Source of the DNA: Actinomycetes bacterium
GTDB lineage: Bacteria; Actinomycetota; Acidimicrobiia; Acidimicrobiales; RAAP-2
Direction of reading: 5' to 3'
NCBI GenBank assembly: GCA_021820665.1
Contig: JAKADK010000005.1
Span: forward strand, 1-64,000
Length of the DNA stretch: 64,000 bases
The first letter of the stretch is position 1. Every line of letters begins with the position of its first letter. A model generated the notes under the pieces. That model was given only the letters and a program-made list of their open reading frames with translations. It searched no databases and had not been told where the DNA came from. Both the position numbers and the translations under genes were made by a program. This document shows, piece after piece, positions 7,842 through 15,706 of the stretch.

Positions 7842-8164
7842 CCGTCGCTGTTCGCGCGCTGCCCGGTCCTGGTCTCGTCGCGGTGAGCGCCGGAGGGCGT
7901 CATGGGGTCCGCCACCCGCCGGTCGTAACCGGCGGCCGGGAACGAAGAAGCATCGATATCAGTACCCCTTGTGGTTGAGCCAACACTGTGAGAGAGTGTG
8001 ATCAGAGCAGGCAGGAAAGAATCCCTGGTGGATGGTAACACCGTCGATCGCGGATTCGGCCGAGGCGACGATGGCGAGGGCAGCGCCGGGAAGGATGCGG
8101 TCCCCTCGTCCCGGAAGAAGGATCCGCGTTCAATGTCTTTCACGAGTGTGCCGATGGTGTCGCC
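7842..8164. other. Divergent intergenic region between the PilD-like gene and pilB
   Basis: About 320 bases separate the two divergent genes. The region holds the second copy of the pilus promoter element (7963-7980), an AT-rich patch around 7945-8000 with a short ACACT/AGTGT inverted repeat, and a possible leader ORF (8028-8168) that overlaps the pilB start. No RNA gene was recognised. Confidence 0.6.
7963..7980 (+). promoter_or_regulatory. Conserved pilus promoter element, copy 2
   Basis: Reads TACCC-N3-GTGGTTGAGC on the plus strand, matching 15 of 18 bases with the element before pilT on the other strand. It lies about 200 bases upstream of pilB and 48 bases upstream of the leader ORF. 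Confidence 0.5.
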
Positions 8165-8168
8165 ATGA
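8028..8168 (+). CDS. Possible 46-residue leader ORF overlapping the pilB start
   Basis: GTG at 8028 with AGGAAAG about 8 bases upstream opens a frame of 46 codons, rich in Asp, Arg, Gly and Ser, that stops at TGA 8166-8168 and overlaps the pilB ATG as ATGA. PilB has no ribosome site of its own, so translation may be coupled. The peptide itself has no recognisable feature and could be chance. Confidence 0.35.
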   Translation: MDGNTVDRGFGRGDDGEGSAGKDAVPSSRKKDPRSMSFTSVPMVSP

Positions 8169-11020
8169 GCGATGTCGACGCCGTTCGATTCATGGCCAGC
8201 GAGCACGATCTCGAGTTCGTCGACCTCGAGAGCTACAACGTCGACCAGGCGGCAGCGGACATCCTCCCCGAGGAGCTGGCGAGGCGTCACCACGCGGTGG
8301 CGGTGAAGCGGAAGTTCGGGACGCCCGTCATCGCACTCGCCGACCCCGACGATGTCTTCGCCGTCGACGCGCTGCGCGCCGCCATCGGGCGGGAGTTCAT
8401 CATGGTGGTCGCACTTTCCGAACAGATCGATGCCACCATCGACCGGGTCTATGGCGGCCCGCCCGCCACCGGAGTCCCGGCGGGGACGTCGGTGGCGGGC
8501 TCCGCGTCCTTTCCCGGTGTGGAAGCGCCGGAAGGAGACGACGGCTCCGAGGAACTGGACGACACGCTCGGGCTGTCGCTGTTCGGATCCGCGTTCGCCC
8601 CACCGGCCGGCGGAGACGACGGGTTCGGCCCACCCGCCGGGTTCGCCGCTCCCGGCGAAGCGTCGACGGGCTGGCAGGACATGATGGCCACGCCACTCCT
8701 CCCTGAGCCTCCGCCTCCGGTCGACCCCACCTCGTACGAGGTGTTCCCTCCCTCGCCGTCGGTGCCGTCGTACGGCGACGCGGCGGGGATCGCCGGGATG
8801 GGGTCGCTGCCGGGCATGGCGGCGGACGGGCTCGGGCTCGCCGGTCGAGATCCAGACAGCGGGCTCGCCGCCGTATCCCCTGCCGCCGTACCCCCTGCCG
8901 CCATACCGCCCATTCCCGACCCGGACCCTGCCGGCCCCGGAGGTTTCGGTTCCGCCCTCGCCGATCCTGGGGTCGTCGAACCGGGGGCGTCCGAGCCCGT
9001 CGTCGACTCTCCGGGCGCTGCCGAAGCGGTGGCCCTTGACCCCGAGGTGGCCGAGCTCGGCTTGGCGCGGGCCGCTGCCGAGCTGGTCGATCCGGCGGCG
9101 GGCACCGAGCCCCCGTCCCCCGCCCTTCCCGTTCCCGAGACCTCCTCTCCGATCGGCGACCTGGACGCGCTGGCGGCGATCACCTCTCCCGCGCCGCCCG
9201 GTACGGGAGAGGACGGGGTCGATTCGGTCGTCCTCACGGCCGACCTGGTCGACGAGGCGGTCGCGACCTTCGAAGGGCAGCACCCCGAAGGATCTCTGGA
9301 AGCGGCCAACCCGGCGGCGGGAGCACTGTCGGCCATGCCGGCGCTGGCTCGCGCGCTGGTCGAGGGCGACCGGGTCTCGATCGAGGAGATGGAGGCCGTG
9401 CTCGACGAGCACCACCGGTCGGGACAGAGCATCGCCAGGATCCTGACGGCCCGGCGGTTGGTGACGGAGGCCGACCTCATGTGGGGCATGGCCCAGGAGA
9501 TGGGCCTCGAGTTCGTCGACCTCGACGTCGTGGGCGTGAACATGGCGACGGCCGGCCTCCTCCCTGCCGCCACCGCCCGGCACCACAACGTCCTCGTGAT
9601 CGGCTACGAGCAGGGCGTCCCGGTGGTGGCGGCATCGAACCCCACCGACGTCTTCGCCATGGACGACCTCCGGACCATCATGGGCCGGAGCTTCATCACG
9701 GTGGTGGCCACCCGATCCCAGCTCGAGACGTACATCAGCCGGAGCTACCAGGGTGGTGGCGACGCTGCCGACATGGCGGTCGTGGCGTCTGCCGACTTCG
9801 ACGAGTCGGGGCCCGGCACGGCGGTCCAGGACATCGAGGCCGCCACTGACGACGCGCCGATCGTCCGTTACGTCAACCTGCTGATCCTCCAGGCCCTGAA
9901 CGAGCGGGCGTCGGACATCCACGTCGAGCCGACGGCCAGCGACCTGAGGATCCGGTACCGGATCGACGGGGTCCTCCACGACGTGTCCACCGCTCCCCGC
10001 TCGATCGCCTCGGCCGTGACGACCCGCCTGAAGGTCATGGCCGACATGAACATCGCCGAGCACCGGATCCCCCAGGACGGCCGGATCTCGCTCAACGTTG
10101 GGACCAAGGGCATCGACCTCCGTATGGCGACGCTGCCCACCATCCACGGTGAGAAGATCGTCATGCGGGTGCTCGACAAGTCGAGTGTCGTCCTCGGTTT
10201 CAGCGATCTCGGCTTCGACGACGACCTCCTCGCCGCCTATGAGGAGATCTACACGAAGCCCTACGGCACGATCCTCGTGACGGGACCGACGGGGTCGGGG
10301 AAGTCCACCACTCTCTACACCACCCTGACGGCTCTCAATGCCCCGGAGAAGAACATCATCACGGTCGAGGACCCGGTCGAGCTCCAGATCCAGGGCATCA
10401 ACCAGGTCCAGCTGAATGTCAAGGCGGGCCTGACCTTCGCCTCGGCGCTGAAGTCCATCCTCCGTTCCGACCCCGACATCGTGCTCGTCGGCGAGATCCG
10501 GGACAAGGAGACGGCCATCATCGCCATCGAGGCGTCCCTCACCGGTCACCTCGTGCTCGCCACCCTCCACACCAACAGCGCGGCCTCGACGCCGATGCGG
10601 CTGGTCGAGATGGGACTGGAGCCGTTCATGGTGACGTCGTCGCTCTCGGCGGTCGTGGCCCAGCGGCTGGCCCGTCGCCTCTGCGTGCACTGCAAGGAGG
10701 CCTACGACCCCGAGGAGATCGAGTTCGTGGCCGCCGGCTGGAGCATGGAGGAGGTGGAGCGCGCCGGGGGGGCCACCAAGCTCTACCGGGCGATCGGGTG
10801 CTCGGCCTGCTCCAACACCGGGTACAAGGGGCGCAAGGCGCTCGTCGAGCTGATGCCGATGACCGAGGAGATCGAACGGCTGATCATCGAAGGGGGATCC
10901 GTGGACGAGATTCATCGACTGGCCGTGGCCCAGGGCATGGTCACGCTCCGCCAGAGCGGGTTGCGCAAAGCCATGGAGGGTGAGACCACCCTCGAAGAGG
11001 TGCTGCGGGTGGTCGCATGA
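8165..11020 (+). CDS. pilB: Type IV pilus extension ATPase PilB
   Basis: Cytoplasmic ATPase that powers pilin polymerisation with PilC. The 951-residue protein is longer than usual (about 560). It has a partial GspE/MshE-type N-domain (residues 1-95), about 280 residues of Pro/Ala/Asp-rich linker, and a second, fuller GspE N-domain (about 390-540). The ATPase domain follows, with Walker A GPTGSGKSTTL near 706, Walker B DPDIVLVGEIRD near 770 and His box GHLVLATLHT. A four-cysteine zinc module (CVHC near 840, CSAC near 879) ends it. These N-domains can bind cyclic-di-GMP in other bacteria; binding here is untested. It overlaps the next gene by ATGA. Confidence 0.95.
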   Translation: MSDVDAVRFMASEHDLEFVDLESYNVDQAAADILPEELARRHHAVAVKRKFGTPVIALADPDDVFAVDALRAAIGREFIMVVALSEQIDATIDRVYGGPPATGVPAGTSVAGSASFPGVEAPEGDDGSEELDDTLGLSLFGSAFAPPAGGDDGFGPPAGFAAPGEASTGWQDMMATPLLPEPPPPVDPTSYEVFPPSPSVPSYGDAAGIAGMGSLPGMAADGLGLAGRDPDSGLAAVSPAAVPPAAIPPIPDPDPAGPGGFGSALADPGVVEPGASEPVVDSPGAAEAVALDPEVAELGLARAAAELVDPAAGTEPPSPALPVPETSSPIGDLDALAAITSPAPPGTGEDGVDSVVLTADLVDEAVATFEGQHPEGSLEAANPAAGALSAMPALARALVEGDRVSIEEMEAVLDEHHRSGQSIARILTARRLVTEADLMWGMAQEMGLEFVDLDVVGVNMATAGLLPAATARHHNVLVIGYEQGVPVVAASNPTDVFAMDDLRTIMGRSFITVVATRSQLETYISRSYQGGGDAADMAVVASADFDESGPGTAVQDIEAATDDAPIVRYVNLLILQALNERASDIHVEPTASDLRIRYRIDGVLHDVSTAPRSIASAVTTRLKVMADMNIAEHRIPQDGRISLNVGTKGIDLRMATLPTIHGEKIVMRVLDKSSVVLGFSDLGFDDDLLAAYEEIYTKPYGTILVTGPTGSGKSTTLYTTLTALNAPEKNIITVEDPVELQIQGINQVQLNVKAGLTFASALKSILRSDPDIVLVGEIRDKETAIIAIEASLTGHLVLATLHTNSAASTPMRLVEMGLEPFMVTSSLSAVVAQRLARRLCVHCKEAYDPEEIEFVAAGWSMEEVERAGGATKLYRAIGCSACSNTGYKGRKALVELMPMTEEIERLIIEGGSVDEIHRLAVAQGMVTLRQSGLRKAMEGETTLEEVLRVVA

Positions 11021-12867
11021 GCCCGGTCTCGATGGCCAACCGCTCGGAGTGGTCTCAGCGGCTGGCCCAGTCCCTGGTGTCGGGCGGGTACGCCACGTCG
11101 GCGGTGCTCGATCCACTCCTGGCCGAGGCCCAGGCGAGCGGCCAGTCGCTCGGCTCGCTCCTGATCTCCCGGCAGATCACCGTCCCCAACGTCGTCGTGG
11201 GGACACTGGCCCAGGCGTCCCAGCTCCCTGCCGTCGACCTCTCCGCCGTCCCGTTGGACCCGAACGCTCGCGGCGCGGTCCCTCCGGGTGTGGCCCAGGA
11301 GTACGGGATCGTCGGCCTGCGGGTGGACGGCAACCAGCTGGCGGTGGCGTTCGGTGAGCCGCCGACGCCTGAGGACGTCCGGGCGCTCTCGGCCATCGTC
11401 GGCTACCGGGTCAACCCGGTCATCGCCGATCCGATCATGATCCAGCACCTCGTGGCCGCTGACGTGGCTGCCGCCGCCGGCACGGCGCTCTCCGAGGGCG
11501 AGCCGGCCCCGGGCGGGCTCGCCCAGGGGTACGTCTCCGACGATCGCTCCGGCAACGGGCATGCCGGCAGCGGGTACGCCGCGAACGGCTCCGGCTACGG
11601 CTCCGGCAACGGCCACTCGGGCAGCGGCAACGGCAACGGCCACTCGGGCAGCGGCAACGGCAACGGCCACTCGGGCAGCGGCAACGGCAACGGCCACTCG
11701 GGCAGCGGCAACGGCAACGGCAACGGCCACTCGGCCGTCGCCACCCAGGCGAGCCGCCCGCCCGCCTCTCAGCTCGCCGCGGAACCCGCCGCCCCGGAGA
11801 GCGCCCCGCTCCACATCGACGACCTGCTTCGCTACGCCGTCTCGGTCGGCGCGTCCGACCTCCACCTGACCGCCCAGATGCCGGCGTGCATCCGGCTCCA
11901 CGGTGCCGTCCGCCCCATCGAGGGCTGCCCGAAGCTGTCGAACGAGACCATCCGCGAGATGGTGTTCGGGATCCTGCCCGCGTCGCAGCGGGAACGCTTC
12001 GAGGCCGAACGCGAGCTCGACACGTCCCACTCGATCGCCGGCGTCGGGCGGTTCCGGGTCAACGTGTCGTTGCAGCGAGGCACGGTGGCAGCGGCCCTCC
12101 GGCCCATCCCCCACGAGATGCCCCTCTTCGAGAGCCTGGGGATCCCCGACTCCATCCGGGCCTTCACCGACCTGCGTCGCGGGCTCGTGCTCGTCACCGG
12201 CCCGACCGGGTCGGGCAAGTCGACGACCCTGGCGTCCATGGTGGACATCATCAACCGGACGAAGCCGCTGCACATTGTGACGGTGGAGGACCCCATCGAG
12301 TTCCTCCACGAGCACAAGCGGTCCATCATCGACCAGCGGGAGGTTGGCGAGGACACCTTCTCGTTCGCCGAGGCGTTGCGTCGCGTGCTGCGCCAGGACC
12401 CCGACGTGATCCTGGTGGGCGAGCTCCGCGATCTCGAGACGATCTCGATGGCGCTCACGGCAGCGGAGACCGGCCACCTGGTGTTTGCCACGCTCCACAC
12501 CCAGGACGCCCCCCAGACCATCGACCGCATCATCGACGTCTTCCCGACGAACCAGCAGGAGCAGATCCGGGTGATGCTGGCCTCCACGCTGGAGGGTGTG
12601 GTGACCCAGCAGCTCATCTTGAACGCGGACGGCACCGGCCGGGTGGCGTGCTGCGAGGTGCTCGTGTGCACCTCGGGGGTGCGGAACCTGGTCCGGTCGG
12701 CGAAGACCCACCAGATCTACTCGCTCATGCAGACGGGGAGCATGTACGGGATGCAGACGATGGACCAGGGGCTGGCTCGGTTGGTCCGGGACGGGGTCAT
12801 CACCGAGAGCGTGGCCTACGACCGCTCCCGCAACGAGGACGACCTCCGCAACCACCTCAACTCGTAG
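11017..12867 (+). CDS. PilT-family ATPase with N-terminal GspE-type domain and Gly/Asn/Ser repeat linker
   Basis: A second PilT-type motor, 616 residues. Residues 5-150 resemble the MshE/GspE N-terminal domain normally found on PilB, not PilT. Residues 180-245 are a flexible linker built of four 9-residue GHSGSGNGN repeats. The PilT ATPase follows, with Walker A GPTGSGKSTT near 395, Walker B DPDVILVGELRD near 460 and His box GHLVFATLHT. It is translationally coupled to pilB (ATGA at 11017) and followed by pilC, so it belongs to the assembly operon. It may be a regulated retraction or PilU-like motor; which is not decidable from sequence. Confidence 0.9.
   Translation: MSPVSMANRSEWSQRLAQSLVSGGYATSAVLDPLLAEAQASGQSLGSLLISRQITVPNVVVGTLAQASQLPAVDLSAVPLDPNARGAVPPGVAQEYGIVGLRVDGNQLAVAFGEPPTPEDVRALSAIVGYRVNPVIADPIMIQHLVAADVAAAAGTALSEGEPAPGGLAQGYVSDDRSGNGHAGSGYAANGSGYGSGNGHSGSGNGNGHSGSGNGNGHSGSGNGNGHSGSGNGNGNGHSAVATQASRPPASQLAAEPAAPESAPLHIDDLLRYAVSVGASDLHLTAQMPACIRLHGAVRPIEGCPKLSNETIREMVFGILPASQRERFEAERELDTSHSIAGVGRFRVNVSLQRGTVAAALRPIPHEMPLFESLGIPDSIRAFTDLRRGLVLVTGPTGSGKSTTLASMVDIINRTKPLHIVTVEDPIEFLHEHKRSIIDQREVGEDTFSFAEALRRVLRQDPDVILVGELRDLETISMALTAAETGHLVFATLHTQDAPQTIDRIIDVFPTNQQEQIRVMLASTLEGVVTQQLILNADGTGRVACCEVLVCTSGVRNLVRSAKTHQIYSLMQTGSMYGMQTMDQGLARLVRDGVITESVAYDRSRNEDDLRNHLNS
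11611..11733 (+). repeat. 27-bp in-frame tandem repeat, four copies
   Basis: Near-identical 27-base units encoding GHSGSGNGN form the linker of the PilT-type ATPase. DNA-level identity between units indicates recent expansion and likely length variation between strains. Confidence 0.9.
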
Positions 12868-12891
12868 CCGGACGCCTCGGAAAGGGCAATC

Positions 12892-14124
12892 GTGTCAATC
12901 ACGTTCGAATACAAGGTGCGGGACCGCTCGGGTGCCCTGGTGGAGGGCCAGCTGGAGGGGGACAGCATGCCCCTCGTCGTCAGTCGGCTCCGGGAGATGG
13001 GCTACATGCCGATCTCGGTGACCCCGAAGTCCTCGATCAACATGAAGACCGAGATCAAGATCCCGGGGTTGAGCAACCGGGTGAAGCTGAAGGAGGTGGC
13101 CGTCGTCACCCGGCAGCTCGCCACCATGGTCGACTCCGGTCTGTCCGTGGTGCGCTCGCTCGGGATCCTGGCCGGCCAGGTCGACAACGCCCAGCTGGCG
13201 AAGGTCCTGAACGAGGTCCGGCTGGACGTCGAGCACGGCTCGGCGCTCTCCGCTGCCTGCGAGAAGCACCCGAAGGTCTTCAACCACCTGTTCTGCACGC
13301 TGGTACAGGCCGGAGAGGTCGGGGGGAACCTGGACGAGGTGCTGAGCACGCTGGCCGTCACCATGGAGAAGCAGGCCTCGCTCAACCAGACCGTGCGGTC
13401 GGCCATGACCTACCCGGCGGTCGTCCTGGCCGTGATGGTCATCATCTTCTCGGCGATGATCATCTTCATCGTCCCGGTGTTCAAGAACCTGTTCAAGACG
13501 TTGGGCGGGAAGCTGCCGGCCCCCACCCAGATCCTCATCGACATCTCGGCCAACGTGACCAGCATCTGGGCGGTGGTCGTCCTGGCCGCGATCGTCGGGT
13601 CCATCGTGGCCTTCCGGCGGTGGATCAGGACCGAGAGCGGCCGGGTGACCTGGGACCGCTTCAAGCTGCGCCCGCCGGTGTTCGGGCCCCTCTTCCACAA
13701 GGTGGCGCTCGCCCGGGTCACCTCCACCCTGTCCTCCCTCATGAGCTCCGGCGTCCCCATCCTGGAGTCGCTCGACATCTGCTCCGACATCTCCGGGAAC
13801 CGGACGGTCGGCGACATCCTGCTCGAGGCGAAGGAGGGTGTCCGGGAGGGCCGCCCACTGGCCGATCCTCTCCGCGGCCATGAGAAGATCATCCCGTCGC
13901 TCATGGTCCAGATGATCGAGGTGGGGGAACAGACCGGCGCGCTCGACGACATGCTCCAGAAGGTGGCCGAGTTCTACGACCAGGAGGTCGCCGCCACCGT
14001 CGACAACCTGACCGCCTTGTTGGAGCCGATGCTGACGGTCGTGATGGGGGCGGGGGTGGGCGTCATGGTTGTCGCCATGTACCTGCCCATGTTCGACTAC
14101 CTGAAGCTCCCCGGGCTCCAGTAG
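12892..14124 (+). CDS. pilC: Type IV pilus inner-membrane platform protein PilC
   Basis: Polytopic platform protein that couples the PilB/PilT motors to pilin insertion. The 410 residues show the two T2SSF domains typical of PilC/GspF, with TRQLATMVDSGLSVVRSL in the first and ARVTSTLSSLMSSGVPILES in the second, and three membrane segments (near 170-195, 215-240 and 380-400). The GTG start at 12892 has GGAAAGG upstream. It lies 24 bases after the PilT-type gene and 35 bases before the first prepilin gene. Confidence 0.95.
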   Translation: MSITFEYKVRDRSGALVEGQLEGDSMPLVVSRLREMGYMPISVTPKSSINMKTEIKIPGLSNRVKLKEVAVVTRQLATMVDSGLSVVRSLGILAGQVDNAQLAKVLNEVRLDVEHGSALSAACEKHPKVFNHLFCTLVQAGEVGGNLDEVLSTLAVTMEKQASLNQTVRSAMTYPAVVLAVMVIIFSAMIIFIVPVFKNLFKTLGGKLPAPTQILIDISANVTSIWAVVVLAAIVGSIVAFRRWIRTESGRVTWDRFKLRPPVFGPLFHKVALARVTSTLSSLMSSGVPILESLDICSDISGNRTVGDILLEAKEGVREGRPLADPLRGHEKIIPSLMVQMIEVGEQTGALDDMLQKVAEFYDQEVAATVDNLTALLEPMLTVVMGAGVGVMVVAMYLPMFDYLKLPGLQ

Positions 14125-14159
14125 CGCCAGACCCGCGGATCCCGGACGGGAGCAGCGCC

Positions 14160-14783
14160 GTGGAAGCCACGAGCAACGGAGCGCCGGTGCCTGCGCACGT
14201 GGCCCGGTCCCCGGGGGACGCCCAGCCGGACGAGCGCGGCTTCACCCTCATCGAGCTCATGGTGGTGCTGCTCATCATGGGCGTCCTGCTCGCCATCGCC
14301 ATCCCCACGTTCCTGGGCGTGGCCGGCAACGCCAACGACCGCGCCGCCCAGTCGAACCTCAACACCGCCCTTACCACCGCCCGGGCCTTCTACGGCAACA
14401 ACGACCAGACCTACGGGTCGACTGGCTCGGCGGCGGCAGGGCTCCAGTCGACCGGGCCCGACCTTCTCTTCACGTCCGGTCCGCCACCGTCCACGCACGC
14501 CATCAGCGTGTCGGTCTCGACCGACGGGGAAGGGATCCTCATGACGGCGTACTCCGACAGCGGGACGTGCTGGGGCGTGTTCAGCTACGAGGCGCCATGG
14601 CCGGCCGCCGGGGTCACGATGACGGACGGGCCCACCACCCTGGTGCCCGACGGGTCGGGGGTCTGGTACGGGAAGTTCAACACCGGGGTCGCCGTCCTCG
14701 GGACGGTGGGGAGCACGTGTGCGCCGGCCAACGCCATGGGCAGTGGATCGACGTGGCAGCGCAGCGCCTTCCCGGCGTCCTGA
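14160..14783 (+). CDS. pilA: Type IV prepilin (PilA paralogue 1)
   Basis: Major or minor pilin precursor of 207 residues. The leader of 27 residues ends in DERG, followed by FTLIELMVVLLIMGVLLAIA, the canonical cleavage site (Gly|Phe with Glu at +5) and hydrophobic helix. The globular domain has two late cysteines (CWGVF and TCAPAN) that may form a disulfide. The GTG start has GGGAG upstream. It closely resembles the downstream paralogue through residue 75, while the globular halves differ. Cleavage would need a functional prepilin peptidase, and the local one looks inactive. Confidence 0.93.
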   Translation: MEATSNGAPVPAHVARSPGDAQPDERGFTLIELMVVLLIMGVLLAIAIPTFLGVAGNANDRAAQSNLNTALTTARAFYGNNDQTYGSTGSAAAGLQSTGPDLLFTSGPPPSTHAISVSVSTDGEGILMTAYSDSGTCWGVFSYEAPWPAAGVTMTDGPTTLVPDGSGVWYGKFNTGVAVLGTVGSTCAPANAMGSGSTWQRSAFPAS

Positions 14784-14865
14784 CCGGCCCAGAGCGGTTG
14801 CGGAATTTCTGGAGATCTCCCCTCAAGTCGCCCGGCCGGAGTGTCGATGCAACGACCGTCATCGG

Positions 14866-14892
14866 TTGTGACACCGGCGATTGCCATATACC
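14866..14892 (+). promoter_or_regulatory. Possible promoter for the second prepilin gene
   Basis: TTGTGA and TATACC lie 15 bases apart in an AT-rich patch just before the strong GAGGAGG ribosome site of the second prepilin gene. Spacing is short, so this is tentative; it would allow the second pilin to be made at higher level than the operon upstream. Confidence 0.3.
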
Positions 14893-14912
14893 TAAAACGA
14901 GGAGGCTCCAGT

Positions 14913-15524
14913 ATGTTCACATCTCTCAGGGAGCGCTTGGCTGACAAGCGCTCAGGGGAGCTCGAGGGGGAGGGTACGGCAGACGCCGGGTTCACTCTGA
15001 TCGAGCTCATGGTCGTGCTGTTGATCATGGGCATCCTGCTCGCCATTGCCATCCCGACGTTCCTGGGTGTGGCCGGCGGGGCGAAGGACCGTGCGGCACA
15101 GTCGAACCTCAACACCGCCCTCACCAACGCCAAGGCCTACTACGGCAACAACAACCAGACCTACGGCACGACGGCCTCGGCCGCATCGGGCCTGGCCTCG
15201 TCCGAGCCCGACCTGACGTTCACGACGGGTGCCCCGGGCGCGGGCAACAGCATCGCGGTGGGGACGACGACCGGTGGCAACGGCCTGATGCTGACGGCGT
15301 ACTCGGCCAACGGGAACTGCTGGGGGGTCTTCACCTACGAGACGCAGTGGCCGACCACGCAACCAGCGATCGGCGGAACTTCGCTACCCACGGCTGTGAA
15401 CCACTCGGGCACGTGGTACGTGCTGTTCAACAAGGGATCGGCGACGACGAGCAACTGCACCGTGGCGAACGGCCTTGCCGCCAGCGGTCCTACCTGGTCC
15501 TCGGCTGCCTTCCCGGCCGGCTGA
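14913..15524 (+). CDS. pilA: Type IV prepilin (PilA paralogue 2)
   Basis: Pilin precursor of 203 residues. ATG at 14913 is chosen over an upstream in-frame ATG at 14841 because GAGGAGG lies 8 bases before it. The leader of 26 residues ends TADAG, followed by FTLIELMVVLLIMGILLAIA. The mature domain shares DRAAQSNLNTALT and YGNN.QTYG with the first paralogue and has two cysteines (NCWGVF, SNCTVANG). The strong ribosome site and the terminator hairpins downstream suggest it is the more abundant subunit. Confidence 0.94.
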   Translation: MFTSLRERLADKRSGELEGEGTADAGFTLIELMVVLLIMGILLAIAIPTFLGVAGGAKDRAAQSNLNTALTNAKAYYGNNNQTYGTTASAASGLASSEPDLTFTTGAPGAGNSIAVGTTTGGNGLMLTAYSANGNCWGVFTYETQWPTTQPAIGGTSLPTAVNHSGTWYVLFNKGSATTSNCTVANGLAASGPTWSSAAFPAG

Positions 15525-15537
15525 GCCAGCTGGGGTA

Positions 15538-15561
15538 GTTGAGTCGTTGAGTCGTTGAACC
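15538..15561 (+). repeat. 8-bp tandem repeat, three copies, after pilA
   Basis: GTTGAGTC, GTTGAGTC, GTTGAACC immediately downstream of the prepilin stop codon and directly before a GC hairpin. Confidence 0.8.
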
Positions 15562-15577
15562 CGGCCCGCTGGGCCGG
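15561..15577. terminator. GC hairpin after the pil operon
   Basis: CCGGCCC-GCT-GGGCCGG forms a perfect 7-bp stem with a 3-base loop, 36 bases after the pilin stop. There is no T tract. Confidence 0.6.
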
Positions 15578-15590
15578 AACCAGAAGCACT

Positions 15591-15626
15591 GGGTGTGGCC
15601 CTCACCTCCGGGTGGGGGCCACACCC
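15591..15626. terminator. Long hairpin between convergent pil operon and carboxyltransferase
   Basis: GGGTGTGGCCC and GGGCCACACCC form a perfect 11-bp stem with a 14-base loop. It lies between two convergent genes and could end transcription from both sides. There is no T tract, which is usual for high-GC actinobacterial terminators. Confidence 0.7.
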
Positions 15627-15706
15627 GCGTCACAGGCCGGGGGCAGGCCGGACCACACCGCGCCCGTGGCGCCGGCACGCTCGCCCCTTCTCCAGCCCTC
15701 TCGTCC

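Noticed and set aside
7817-11116. A 1099-codon open frame on the minus strand opposite pilB
   Set aside because: It is the antisense shadow of GC-rich pilB codons: highly biased His/Arg/Asp/Gly composition, no domain, and the plus strand has clear ATPase motifs throughout.
11611-11733. Regular repeats considered as a CRISPR-like array
   Set aside because: The 27-bp units are directly adjacent, without unique spacers, and translate in frame as part of the ATPase linker.
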